Part shown: one piece after another, positions 53,940-62,146 of the stretch
Layout: every line of letters starts with the position of its first letter
How positions within the stretch are numbered: position 1 is the stretch's first letter
Assembly (NCBI GenBank): GCA_015689685.1
Contig: WVSL01000021.1
Location: 1-64,000 of the forward strand
Source of the DNA: Rhodobacterales bacterium HKCCE2091
Lineage (GTDB): Bacteria; Pseudomonadota; Alphaproteobacteria; Rhodobacterales; Rhodobacteraceae
Direction: 5' to 3'
DNA length: 64,000 nt
Translations under genes and position numbers: made by a program
Notes under the pieces: model-generated
Told to the model about the DNA's origin: nothing
What the model saw: only the letters and a program-made list of their open reading frames with translations
Database searches by the model: none

Positions 53940-54500
53940 ATGGCCAGCGACCAGCAGCAACGCGCGCTGATGAGCGCCATTGCCGGAGGCGACAAGCAGG
54001 CGCTCGCCGCGCTCTACCGGGCGCTGGAAAAGCCCGTGTTCCGCTTCATCCGATCCCGTTTGAACGATCCCTTCGAGGCCGGCGACATACTCCACGACGT
54101 GTTCATGGAAGTCTGGCGATCCGCCGGACGGTTCGAAGGAAGATCGAAAGTGCAGACCTGGATATTCGGCATCGCCTACCGCAAGGTCATCGACGCCCAT
54201 CGCCGACGCGGGCGGATGGACGTGACCGATGAATTTCCCGACACCCCCGACGACAGCCCCGACGCCGTCGCCTGCCTCGCCTCGGCCGAGGAGGCCGAGC
54301 ACGTGCGCCACTGTCTCGGCAAGCTCAAGGACGACCATCGCGCGGCCATCTCGATGGCGTTCTACGACGACATGACCTACGCCGAGATCGCCGAGGTCGC
54401 GGGCGTGCCGGAAGGCACGGTCAAGACGCGGGTGTTCCACGCCAAGAAATTGCTGATGCACTGCTTGGAGGGCCTGATGGGCCGGAGGGTGCCGGCATGA
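53940..54500 (+). CDS. ECF RNA polymerase sigma factor
   Basis: This 186-residue sigma factor has region 2 (FEAGDILHDVFMEVWRSAGR, then VQTWIFGIAYRKVIDAHRRR) and region 4 (ISMAFYDDMTYAEIAEVAGV, PEGTVKTRVFHAKKLL). It begins ASDQQQRALMSAIAGGDKQA. It is probably held by the membrane anti-sigma factor encoded next (4-bp overlap). The downstream exported protein genes are likely regulon members. A weak ECF-type motif lies upstream. Confidence 0.93.
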   Translation: MASDQQQRALMSAIAGGDKQALAALYRALEKPVFRFIRSRLNDPFEAGDILHDVFMEVWRSAGRFEGRSKVQTWIFGIAYRKVIDAHRRRGRMDVTDEFPDTPDDSPDAVACLASAEEAEHVRHCLGKLKDDHRAAISMAFYDDMTYAEIAEVAGVPEGTVKTRVFHAKKLLMHCLEGLMGRRVPA

Positions 54501-55117
54501 CCCGTACCGAGATCGAGGAACTGCTGCCGTTCCTGGCCAACGACACGCTCGACGGGCCGGAACGGGCCGAGGTGGAGGCCGCCGTGGCCTCCGACGCCGC
54601 GCTCGCTGCCGAACTCGCCGCGCTGAAAGCGATCCGCACGCGGATGCAGGCCGAGGAGGCGGAGGCCAGCCCCGGCGAACTGGGCCTCGCCCGGCTCATG
54701 CGCGACATCGACCGCGAAAGCGCCGAAACCGGCCCCGTCGCGGCGACACCGCCCGCCAACGTCGTGCCGATCTCGCGCCTGCGGATCTGGCAGGTCGCCG
54801 CGGCGGTCGTCCTCGCCCTCGCGCTCGGCCAGGCGCTGCTGGTGCCGGGCGCGGACCAGACCCAGGGCGGCGATTTCGGGCTTGCCAGCGGCGACGGCCC
54901 CGACGCCGCCTTCCGCGTGATCTTCGCGCCGGGGGTGACAGAGGCCGAGATGCGGGGGATCATCCTCGACGCCGGCCTGGAGATCGTCGGCGGTCCCTCG
55001 GCGCTCGGGTTCTACGACCTCGCGCCGCTGGACGGCGAGGCCGGGATGGATGCCGCGCGGACGGCGCTCGATGCCGCCGGACCGCTGATCGAGACGATCG
55101 AGGAGACGCAGGACTGA
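54497..55117 (+). CDS. Membrane anti-sigma factor with possible protease-propeptide-like periplasmic domain
   Basis: This 206-residue protein has a cytoplasmic N-terminus (1-~95; LLPFLANDTLDGPERAEVEA) with no HxxxCxxC zinc motif. One membrane helix (about 97-115; IWQVAAAVVLALALGQALLV) leads to a periplasmic domain of ~90 residues. That domain (FRVIFAPGVTEAEMRGIILD to AAGPLIETIEE) follows a beta-alpha-beta-beta-alpha-beta pattern like subtilisin propeptides. It is translationally coupled to the sigma gene and 19 bp upstream of an S8 protease gene. It would sequester the sigma factor until a periplasmic signal arrives. Confidence 0.8.
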   Translation: MTRTEIEELLPFLANDTLDGPERAEVEAAVASDAALAAELAALKAIRTRMQAEEAEASPGELGLARLMRDIDRESAETGPVAATPPANVVPISRLRIWQVAAAVVLALALGQALLVPGADQTQGGDFGLASGDGPDAAFRVIFAPGVTEAEMRGIILDAGLEIVGGPSALGFYDLAPLDGEAGMDAARTALDAAGPLIETIEETQD

Positions 55118-55136
55118 CCCCGAAGGGAGGCCCCGG

Positions 55137-56357
55137 ATGTCGTATCTGAAACCGAAGATCCTCGCGCTGGCGGTGCTGGCCGGCCTGATGGCGCTGCCGC
55201 ATCTCGCGGCGGCGCAGGGAGTTCCGGGCAACAGCAACAATACCCGCGTGACGACCGTGGACCGGGACGAACCGCGCGAGCCGATGCGCGGGCGCGACCG
55301 CGTGACCGCCCCGAGCGGCCGGGCCGAGGTCGTGGTGATGAGCCCGCCCGGGCAGTCTCAGGCGGTGATCGACACGCTTTCCGCGGCGGGGGCGCAGCTC
55401 GTCCGGTACCGCGACTACCCGAACCTGTCGCGGCGGGGGCATTTCTTCGACTTCCCGCGCGGTCTCGACGTGGACGAGGCGCGGCTGCTGCTCGCCGGTC
55501 CCGCGCCGGGCGCGGTGGTCTCGATCCATGTCATCTACCGCTATGCCCAAGGCGGTCCGCGGGTCTACGCGGCGGAACTGGTCGGCATCACGAACATCAG
55601 CGCCTGCCGCGCCGGCGGGGCCGTGGTCGGCATCATCGACGGGCCGGTGAACCCGGGCCACCCGGCGCTGGCCGGGGCCTCGGTCCGGGTCGAGAGCGTG
55701 CTCAGCGACGGCGACAGCCCGGTCGGCCCCGATCACGGCACCGCCGTCGCGGCGCTGATCGCCGGACAGGACGGGTCCGGGGCGCTGGCCGGCTTCGCGG
55801 GCGGCGCGCGGCTTTTCGCGGTAACTGCCTTCGCGCGGGAAAACGGCGACGAGGGCGCCGATACCGAACGCGTCACCGCCGCGCTCGACCGGCTGATCGG
55901 GCAGGGCGTGCGGCTGGTGAACATGTCCTTCGCGGGTCCGCCGAACGCGGTGATGGAGGATATCCTGTCCGCGGCAGCGGGCCGGGGCGCGGTGATGATC
56001 GCGGCGGCGGGGAACGACGGGCAACGCTTCGCGGCCTATCCCGCGGGGTCCCCGAACGTGATCGCCGTCACCGCGGTAGATGCCGGGCTGAACCTCTATC
56101 GCCGGGCGAACACCGGCTCTCATATCGAGTTCGCGGCCCCCGGCGTCGATGTCTTCGTCGCCTCGTCGGGCGGCGGGCGCTACCAGTCCGGCACCTCCTA
56201 CGCCGCGCCGATCGTGACCGCGATTGCGGCGCGGCTCGCCCCGGGCGGCTCGCTGTCGACGGTGCGGGCCCGGCTCCAGAGCGCGTCGCAGGATCTCGGC
56301 AACCCGGGCCGGGACGGGCAGTTCGGATGGGGTCTCGTCCACGCCCCCGGCTGCTGA
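55137..56357 (+). CDS. Exported S8 (subtilisin-like) serine protease
   Basis: This 406-residue protein has a Sec signal peptide (1-~26, ending AAAQG). The propeptide-like region (about 62-140) runs from EVVVMSPPGQSQAVIDTLSA to VVSIHVIY. The catalytic domain has Asp168 (VVGIIDGPV), His200 (DHGTAVAALIAG), oxyanion Asn293 (AAAGNDG) and Ser354 (SGTSYAAPIVTA). All triad residues are present. It should act in the periplasm or be secreted. It follows the sigma/anti-sigma pair by 19 bp. Its position and shared propeptide-like fold suggest a functional link to the anti-sigma factor. Confidence 0.9.
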   Translation: MSYLKPKILALAVLAGLMALPHLAAAQGVPGNSNNTRVTTVDRDEPREPMRGRDRVTAPSGRAEVVVMSPPGQSQAVIDTLSAAGAQLVRYRDYPNLSRRGHFFDFPRGLDVDEARLLLAGPAPGAVVSIHVIYRYAQGGPRVYAAELVGITNISACRAGGAVVGIIDGPVNPGHPALAGASVRVESVLSDGDSPVGPDHGTAVAALIAGQDGSGALAGFAGGARLFAVTAFARENGDEGADTERVTAALDRLIGQGVRLVNMSFAGPPNAVMEDILSAAAGRGAVMIAAAGNDGQRFAAYPAGSPNVIAVTAVDAGLNLYRRANTGSHIEFAAPGVDVFVASSGGGRYQSGTSYAAPIVTAIAARLAPGGSLSTVRARLQSASQDLGNPGRDGQFGWGLVHAPGC

Positions 56358-56370
56358 CGGTCCTCACCCC

Positions 56371-56404
56371 GATGTTTCCGCCGGAAATTTCCGACGGAAA
56401 CATC
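56371..56404. repeat. 34-bp near-perfect palindrome made of two TTTCC-N3-GGAAA units
   Basis: TTTCCGCCGGAAA (56375-56387) is followed immediately by TTTCCGACGGAAA (56388-56400), flanked by GATG and CATC. The whole 34 nt equals its own reverse complement at 32 of 34 positions. It lies 14 bp after the protease stop codon. Confidence 0.8.
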
Positions 56405-56436
56405 GTGCTTCTCCGTGTCATCCAGGTGCGAGCGAG

Positions 56437-56463
56437 GTTTCCAGTGGAAATTCCACCGGAAAC
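56437..56463. repeat. Second pair of TTTCC-N3-GGAAA units
   Basis: TTTCCAGTGGAAA (56438-56450) is followed by TTCCACCGGAAA (56451-56462), again head to tail, flanked by G and C. Same motif as at 56371 and 60076. Confidence 0.75.
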
Positions 56464-56599
56464 TGAACCGGGCGGCGCCCTGCCGCGACCCATGATCGTA
56501 CAGGCGGCCGGGGGGCTTGTCCCTCCTCCCGGCCAGGCCTACGGCGGCGGGTCTTCCCCCGGACCCGCCGCGACCCCCGGGCCGCCCCCCGGCCCGGAT

Positions 56600-56633
56600 G
56601 CCCGCCCCGAATGTTCCGGGGCGGGCCTTTTTC
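56600..56633 (+). terminator. Rho-independent terminator
   Basis: A 10-bp perfect stem GCCCGCCCCG/CGGGGCGGGC with a 7-nt loop (56610-56616) is followed by CTTTTTCCTT. It stops transcription from the sigma/anti-sigma/protease operon before the small exported protein gene. The 401-bp gap 56358-56758 holds only this, the two palindromes and a GC-rich spacer with no supportable gene. Confidence 0.85.
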
Positions 56634-56758
56634 CTTCACAATAACGGTCACTTGAACCCGGATGTTGAACCGCCCGGTGCGGCCGCCCGACCCACAGTCA
56701 CGACCGCCAGCGCGGGTAATCCCGTCGGCGGCATCGCTGCCAAACCGGAGTGACCGAC

Positions 56759-57079
56759 ATGACCCGCCTGATCCTTCCCGCCGCGCTCGCCGCGCTTCTT
56801 TCCGCCCAGGCCGCCGCGGCCGACCCAGCCGCGGGCGCCGCCTGCGCCGCGCAGGTCAATGCCCATTGCACCGCCGCGGGCATATCCGAACCCGGCCTCT
56901 GCCTCGCCGCCGGTCTCACCGCCTGCGAGCGCATGGGCGGCGGGGCCGGCCCAGCGGGCGACCTGCTCGCGACCGTCGCGGTGTCGCGGCTCCTGCAGGA
57001 GCTCTTCACCGCCAGCGCGCCCGAGGCGCCCGAGGCCCCGGTTCTGCCGCCGCCTCCGGTCCTGCCCGAAGGGGTCTGA
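56759..57079 (+). CDS. Small exported protein of unknown function
   Basis: This 106-residue protein has a signal peptide (1-~21: MTRLILPAALAALLSAQAAA) and a short mature part. It carries four cysteines (ACAAQVNAHC, then LCLAAGLTAC) and a proline-rich C-terminus. The Cys spacing suggests two disulfides. ATG 56759 is favoured over a GTG 9 bp upstream because CGGAG lies 8 nt before it. It is not recognised. It precedes two other exported-protein genes downstream of the ECF locus. Confidence 0.6.
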   Translation: MTRLILPAALAALLSAQAAAADPAAGAACAAQVNAHCTAAGISEPGLCLAAGLTACERMGGGAGPAGDLLATVAVSRLLQELFTASAPEAPEAPVLPPPPVLPEGV

Positions 57080-57298
57080 CCGCCAGCCGCGCGCCGCCCC
57101 GGCCCGATGCAGGTGCAACCCGCCGCGGGACCGGGCAGGGGCGGATCCAGATGCCACAGTGCAGCGAATTTGATCGAACGCTACGGGATCCCCCCGTTGC
57201 GCGGCCCGGGGAAAGCCTGCAAGGTTTCGCCGACTTCAGATCCTCCGCATGGCCGGGATCGCGACGCCCGGCTCGAGATTTCCCAGCAGGAGCCCGAC

Positions 57299-59011
57299 TT
57301 GCCCGTGACGATTTCCGCCCGCGTACTGATTGCCTCCGCCGTTTCCACCGCCCTCGCCGCGCCGCTGTCGGCCGAGGGCATCGCGCCGCCGGACCCGTCG
57401 GTCGTGGCCGAGCGGATCGCGCAGATGTCCGCGCCGATCCCCGGCAACTCCGTCTACGCCCTGAACCCGTTCCACAACGACGCCATCGCGACCGCTTCGG
57501 ACGGCACCTCGCTCAGGCTCGTGTCGCTGAACCCCTACCGCAATTCGTGGTACGTGCTCGAGGTCACCGGCGACGGCGGCCGCACGCGCACCTTCCACCT
57601 GGAAAACGCCGACCCGGCGGAGTGGACGCTGAACCTGTCGTCCGACGGCGAACTGATGCTGGAAAGCGCCGACGACGCCTTCACCTGCGCCGCCCCGATC
57701 GACGGCGAACTGGAAGAGGCCGCGTCCTCGGGCCTGCCCTACGCGCCGGTCTGCGACTGGTCGCTGTTCCTGCGCAACGCGACGCAGGGCAACCGGTCGA
57801 GCCGCGAGGCGGTGGCCGATTTCCTTCGCGACAACGTGCTGTTCGGCGACAGCATCGTGAACCTCATCAAGGGCGCCTTCTACGAGGACGCGTTCATGGT
57901 GTCGTCGGACGAGGCCGAGGCCGAGGATCCGGGCGACGTCGTCGCGATCCTGGGCCAGGCGCAGCTCGACAGCCGGCCGATCATGCGGCCGCGCACCGGG
58001 CTCGACCTGATCGGCGCCGAGGCCGGGATGGAGGCCGGGTCGTGGTACGCCGTCGCCGACGCGCCCGGCATCTATGCCAGCGTCATGCAGCCCGGCCAGA
58101 TCTCGCAATTCGTTCTGCAGGTTCCCGGTGCCAACTACCTCGACGGGGTCGAGGGCCGGGCCGACGTGAATCTCGTCGCCTTCGACATGAGCCATTTCGA
58201 GATCGGCTACGAGGTCGGCACCGATCACCCGCGGGTCAACTGGTCGCCGCGGCCCTCGGGCGCGGGCCGGACGAACTCGGCGGGCCCCGACGGCTTCAAC
58301 ACGACCGAGCCGCTGGTGCGGACCGGGATGATCCCGCCATCGCTCACCGACCGCGTCGCGGCCAGCTTCACCGGCGGGTTCAAGCGCGAACACGGCGCCT
58401 GGCGCTTCGGCCCGATGTCGCAGTTCAACTGGGGCCACCACTACGGCTTCATGCAGAACGGCGTGATGCTGTCGCGGCTCTGGCCCGGCCTGTCGACGCT
58501 CTACATGCTCGACGACGGCACCATCGAGATGCGCGCCTGGACCGAAGAGGACGTGGCCCTGCTGCCGCATATCGTCTTCGCCCGCCAGAACGGCGTGCCG
58601 CTGATCGAGAACGGCGTGCCCGGCGAACAGGTGACGTCCTGGGGCGGTGGTAACTGGTCGGGTTCGGCCGAGGCCAACCTCCGCACCGTACGCTCCGGCG
58701 TGTGCCTGCGCCGCGCCGCCGACCGCGATTTCCTGATCTACGCCTATTTCAGCTCCGCCACGCCCTCGGCCCAGGCCCGCACGTTCCAGGCCTATGGCTG
58801 CGACCACGCGATGCTGCTCGACATGAACTCGCCCGAGCTGACCTACTCGGCGGTCTACATTCACGACGACGAGGACGAGGAGATCGAGATCCAGCATCTC
58901 GTGTCCGGCATGGCCGAGGTCGATCTCGTCGGCCGCGACGGCACCCGCCTGCCGCGCTTCCTGTCCTATGCCGACAACCGGGATTTCTTCTACCTGATCC
59001 GCCGCGAATAG
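57299..59011 (+). CDS. Exported protein with phosphodiester-glycosidase (NAGPA)-like C-terminal region
   Basis: From TTG 57299 (AGGAG 6 nt upstream) the protein has 570 residues; GTG 57305 is the alternative with poorer spacing. A signal peptide covers the first ~28 residues (ending APLSAEG). The N-terminal half is unrecognised. The C-terminal half resembles NAGPA-like phosphodiester glycosidases: AASFTGGFKREHGAWRFGPM, FMQNGVMLSRLWPGLSTLYM, then VRSGVCLRRAADRDFLIYAY and CDHAMLLDMNSPELTYSAVY. The family is known for uncovering enzymes acting on sugar phosphodiesters, so a periplasmic glycan role is possible. The similarity is by eye and partial. The FGE-like gene follows 22 bp later. Confidence 0.65.
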   Translation: MPVTISARVLIASAVSTALAAPLSAEGIAPPDPSVVAERIAQMSAPIPGNSVYALNPFHNDAIATASDGTSLRLVSLNPYRNSWYVLEVTGDGGRTRTFHLENADPAEWTLNLSSDGELMLESADDAFTCAAPIDGELEEAASSGLPYAPVCDWSLFLRNATQGNRSSREAVADFLRDNVLFGDSIVNLIKGAFYEDAFMVSSDEAEAEDPGDVVAILGQAQLDSRPIMRPRTGLDLIGAEAGMEAGSWYAVADAPGIYASVMQPGQISQFVLQVPGANYLDGVEGRADVNLVAFDMSHFEIGYEVGTDHPRVNWSPRPSGAGRTNSAGPDGFNTTEPLVRTGMIPPSLTDRVAASFTGGFKREHGAWRFGPMSQFNWGHHYGFMQNGVMLSRLWPGLSTLYMLDDGTIEMRAWTEEDVALLPHIVFARQNGVPLIENGVPGEQVTSWGGGNWSGSAEANLRTVRSGVCLRRAADRDFLIYAYFSSATPSAQARTFQAYGCDHAMLLDMNSPELTYSAVYIHDDEDEEIEIQHLVSGMAEVDLVGRDGTRLPRFLSYADNRDFFYLIRRE

Positions 59012-59033
59012 GCGGGCGACCAAGGGAGGCGAC

Positions 59034-60053
59034 ATGATCCGAACGATACTGGCGGCCGCCACGGCGGCCTTCGTGGCCATCGGTGGCATCGGGGCCGGGG
59101 CGCAATCGCTCCAGCAGCTCAACGAGGCGATGTTCTCCGAGATGCAGTCGGTGCGGGGGGTGTCGAATTCCCAGATCGCGCGGATCCGGCAGATCTTCGC
59201 AGGCTCGCCCAATGGCTGGATCGGGCAGGGCAATCCCGCCGTCACGCAGCACCCGCTCACCCCCGAAGAGGCCGCCGCGCGGCTCGGCGGATCGGTCCAG
59301 CAGGTGCGCGAAAGCTACCGCAACCGCCAGTGGGAACGGATCTGCGGCGGCCGCTACCGCGCGCCGCTCTACGATCCGGCGACGCAGCGGCCCGAGGATG
59401 CGACGGTCTGCGTCGACATGTTCGAATGGCCGAACGTGCCGCTGACCTACCCGGTGGTCTGGGTCCGCGCGAACGAGGCCGCGCTGCTCTGCGCGGCCGA
59501 GGGCGGGCGGATCGGCGACGCCCACGAGTGGGAAGGCGCATCGGCCGGGCAGCTCCTGCCGCCGGACTACCCGTTCGACATGATCCGCGGCATGGGCCTG
59601 TCCCAGGCCGTAAACACGATGCGCAACTGGCACAACAACCACTACGCCTCCACCGCCGGCACCTACTCGATCGGGTCGTGGCGGCCCGGCGTCTGCGCAA
59701 CGGGGTCGTTCAAGAACGCCTCGTGCAACGGCGGCAGCTTCACCGGCTGCGGGTCGAACACCTACCCGGCGGGGTCGTTCCCGCAATGCCACAGCCCGCT
59801 CGGCGCCTACGATATCGACGGCAACGCGGCGGAACACATGAACCTGCCGCTCGCGCCCGACCAGATGGCGAGCGCGGGGTCTCAGACGCTCGGCGTGACC
59901 GAGATGAAGGGGTCGTGGTTCATCTGGGACACGATCCGCGCCCACGAGCACTGGAGCCGCTGGCGCGCCCCGTTCTGGCACGGCACGCGGCTGATGTCCG
60001 AAGGCAGCCACCGGAACTACCATCTCGGGTTCAGGTGCTTCCACGACGTCTGA
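59034..60053 (+). CDS. Exported FGE-sulfatase (SUMF1)-domain protein
   Basis: This 339-residue protein has a signal peptide (1-~23: MIRTILAAATAAFVAIGGIG, ending AGA) and a formylglycine-generating-enzyme-type domain. That domain has TVCVDMFEWPNVPLTYPVVW, then EAALLCAAEGGRIGDAHEWE, GAYDIDGNAAEHMNLPL and the closing YHLGFRCFHD. True FGE uses a redox Cys pair to oxidise a sulfatase Cys. Here the C-terminal region contains Cys-rich loops (CATGSFKNASCNGGSFTGCG), but the catalytic Cys pair is not clearly placed and no sulfatase is nearby. It may be a structural or lectin-like member. GGGAGG precedes the ATG. Confidence 0.8.
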   Translation: MIRTILAAATAAFVAIGGIGAGAQSLQQLNEAMFSEMQSVRGVSNSQIARIRQIFAGSPNGWIGQGNPAVTQHPLTPEEAAARLGGSVQQVRESYRNRQWERICGGRYRAPLYDPATQRPEDATVCVDMFEWPNVPLTYPVVWVRANEAALLCAAEGGRIGDAHEWEGASAGQLLPPDYPFDMIRGMGLSQAVNTMRNWHNNHYASTAGTYSIGSWRPGVCATGSFKNASCNGGSFTGCGSNTYPAGSFPQCHSPLGAYDIDGNAAEHMNLPLAPDQMASAGSQTLGVTEMKGSWFIWDTIRAHEHWSRWRAPFWHGTRLMSEGSHRNYHLGFRCFHDV

Positions 60054-60075
60054 GTGGCGGCACGTTTGCAGTCAG

Positions 60076-60088
60076 TTTCCAGTGGAAA
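60076..60088. repeat. Single TTTCC-AGT-GGAAA palindrome
   Basis: Identical to the unit at 56438-56450, and followed by CATCGAGCTG; the 56388 unit is followed by CATCGTGCTT, so some flanking sequence is also shared. It lies 22 bp after the FGE-like stop codon. Confidence 0.7.
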
Positions 60089-60310
60089 CATCGAGCTGAG
60101 AGCGAGTGGAGGTCGGCGTCTGGCGGCGCCGGCCAGCCGAGTTCGCCGGGGCATGGCGTTCGCCACGCCAGGTCGGCATCACCGAACGGAGGTAATCTGC
60201 GCGGGGTCCAGACCCGCGGATGCCCGGTTCGGTGTTCCGGTCCTGTTGGCGCAGGCGCACCGAAAGCGCAGTCCCGGGTGAGCTATGCCGCGTAAACACC
60301 GACCCTGAAA

Positions 60311-60337
60311 GGAAAAAACGAGGCCCGATGGGCCTCG
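60311..60337 (-). terminator. Rho-independent terminator of the anchored-protein gene
   Basis: Read on the minus strand: CGAGGCCC - 3-nt loop - GGGCCTCG (60337-60319) followed by TTTTTT (60318-60313). It lies 57 bp beyond the stop codon of the gene ending at 60394. Confidence 0.85.
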
Positions 60338-60393
60338 TCTTCCGCCCGGCTCTCCTCCCAAAGTTCCGGACGCTGTTCCCGTGAGTGCGGGGC

Positions 60394-62016
60394 TTACCGC
60401 AGGCTGGCCATCTGGACCGCGCGACCGGTGATCGGGCCGTCGGAGTTCAGGAGCCAGGCGTACTGCGCATCGGTCAGGAGCTGGCCGAGGTCCATCGCGC
60501 GGCCGCCGACATAGGCGGTGCGGCTGACCAGCCGGATACCGTGGCTGTAATCGGCGTATTGCGCGCCGTGCACGGTCGAAAGCGGCTGGATCGGGCTGCC
60601 CGTGCCGCGGTGCCAGCCGTAGATCGCGACCTGCGTCGGGTTGGCCGACAGGCGGTTGGCGAGCACCACGTCCTTCTTGTGACCGGCGACCAGCAGGCCG
60701 AGCGGGCGGCCGGTCCGTGCGTATTGTTCATCCACCATCGCGTCGTGCCGCATGAAGTACCCGGTGGAGGTCATCTGCGGGCCGGGGTTCATCGGCTGCG
60801 GCGACAGGCGCAGGTCGGCGGCGGCGTAGATCTGGTCGACCATTCGCGGCGTCGGCAGCATCATGTCGTAGCGTTCCGCCAGCCGAAGCGCGGCGGGCAG
60901 GCCGAGCGGCACGCGCACGAAGTCGCGGTTGGTGCCGACGGCGAAGTAGTCGGGCATCACGCAGATGGTGACGGCCATCGCGCGGCCGGAACTGTCGTTG
61001 CCCGAGATCGTGACCGGGTGGAGATCGCGCAGGAAATCCGGGACCTGGCCGCGGAACGCCGCGTCGAGCACGCGCGCGTCGCGGTCCGAACCGCCCATGC
61101 CTTCGAGCGGGCCGACGATGGCGCTGCCGGGCTGGTTGCCGCCGCCGGGAATGGCGCGGGTCAGCGCGCGGGCGCCGCAGAGATTGCCGCTGCCGGTGCG
61201 GACCACGCCCGCGATCTCGGGCGGCCGGACCGAGGCCGGGGTCAGCGCGAGATCGGCGGCCGGTGCGCGGGCGACCTCGATGCCCGAGGGTTCCTCGGAC
61301 TGGTTCGGCCGGCGCGCGGACGCGACGACCGCGGCGAAGTTGGCGGGGCGGGAGCCCGGGCGCGGCGAGGCATCGACACCGTCGCCGAGATCCGCGGTCT
61401 CGGCCGGGAAGGTCGAAGCGCGGGGGGCCGGCGCGGTTTCGAACGCCTCGGTCAGCGCGGCCTGGACGGCGCCCGCGATCTCGAAATCGGCGGTCGGCCG
61501 GGCGGACGGCCCGGGCAGCGCGCGTGCATCGGCCGCGGTCAGGGCGCGAGCGACCCGCACCAGCTCACGCGGCTGGCCCGGACGCGGCTGCGACAGGATC
61601 GGCGGCTGACCGGCGATGCGGCGCACCGCGGGTTCGGCGGCGTCCTCGGTCGGAAGCGTCCCGCCGAGCGGGCCGGTCGCGGCAAGCCGCGGTGCTTCGG
61701 TGATCGCCCGGGGCAGGGTGGCCTCGGCATCGCTTTCGACGTGGAAGGTGCCGAGCGGCGACAGCGTCGCCTGCGCGAAAGGTGCCTCCGCCCCGCGCGC
61801 GACGGCCGGTGCCGTGACCGGCGCGGGGGCCAGTGCCGCCGCGGTCTCGGTCTCCGCGAAGGGGGAGAGGATGTAGTCGATGGCGACCCATGCCGCGCCC
61901 GCGCTCACGCAGGCGGAGACCGCGAGGGCGGCGAATACGCCCGCGGTGCTGCCGGTCAGTTCGGATCTGAGGCCGCGTTGGCGCAACGTCTGCCGCGCCA
62001 GGATTGTCCCGTTCAT
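60394..62016 (-). CDS. Membrane-anchored periplasmic protein of unknown function
   Basis: This 540-residue protein has one N-terminal membrane helix (about 26-50; AGVFAALAVSACVSAGAAWV). A Pro/Ala-rich, probably disordered linker (about 55-270) follows. Then comes a compact domain (about 275-540) with NLCGARALTRAIPGGGNQPG, VPLGLPAALRLAERYDMMLP, LLVAGHKKDVVLANRLSANP, QVAIYGWHRGTGSPIQPLST and VHGAQYADYSHGIRLVSRTA. The domain is rich in His/Lys/Asp motifs and looks enzymatic or ligand-binding, but it is not recognised. It is a single-gene unit with its own terminator. Confidence 0.7.
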   Translation of the reverse strand: MNGTILARQTLRQRGLRSELTGSTAGVFAALAVSACVSAGAAWVAIDYILSPFAETETAAALAPAPVTAPAVARGAEAPFAQATLSPLGTFHVESDAEATLPRAITEAPRLAATGPLGGTLPTEDAAEPAVRRIAGQPPILSQPRPGQPRELVRVARALTAADARALPGPSARPTADFEIAGAVQAALTEAFETAPAPRASTFPAETADLGDGVDASPRPGSRPANFAAVVASARRPNQSEEPSGIEVARAPAADLALTPASVRPPEIAGVVRTGSGNLCGARALTRAIPGGGNQPGSAIVGPLEGMGGSDRDARVLDAAFRGQVPDFLRDLHPVTISGNDSSGRAMAVTICVMPDYFAVGTNRDFVRVPLGLPAALRLAERYDMMLPTPRMVDQIYAAADLRLSPQPMNPGPQMTSTGYFMRHDAMVDEQYARTGRPLGLLVAGHKKDVVLANRLSANPTQVAIYGWHRGTGSPIQPLSTVHGAQYADYSHGIRLVSRTAYVGGRAMDLGQLLTDAQYAWLLNSDGPITGRAVQMASLR

Positions 62017-62146
62017 CTGCCCTGAGTGTCCCTTTTGGCTTCGGGCCGAATAGGCAGATATTAGTTATGGAAACAAGAATGCCGCGGTGCAGAGAAGTGA
62101 ATCCGGGGATAAGACGGCGGAAATCCGCCGCCTGACGCAGGGTCCG

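Larger units (their letters stand above)
60054..60393. other. 340-bp gap between convergent genes
   Basis: It contains the last TTTCC-N3-GGAAA palindrome (60076-60088) and a minus-strand terminator (60311-60337). Between them is GC-rich sequence in which no gene can be supported on either strand. Confidence 0.4.
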
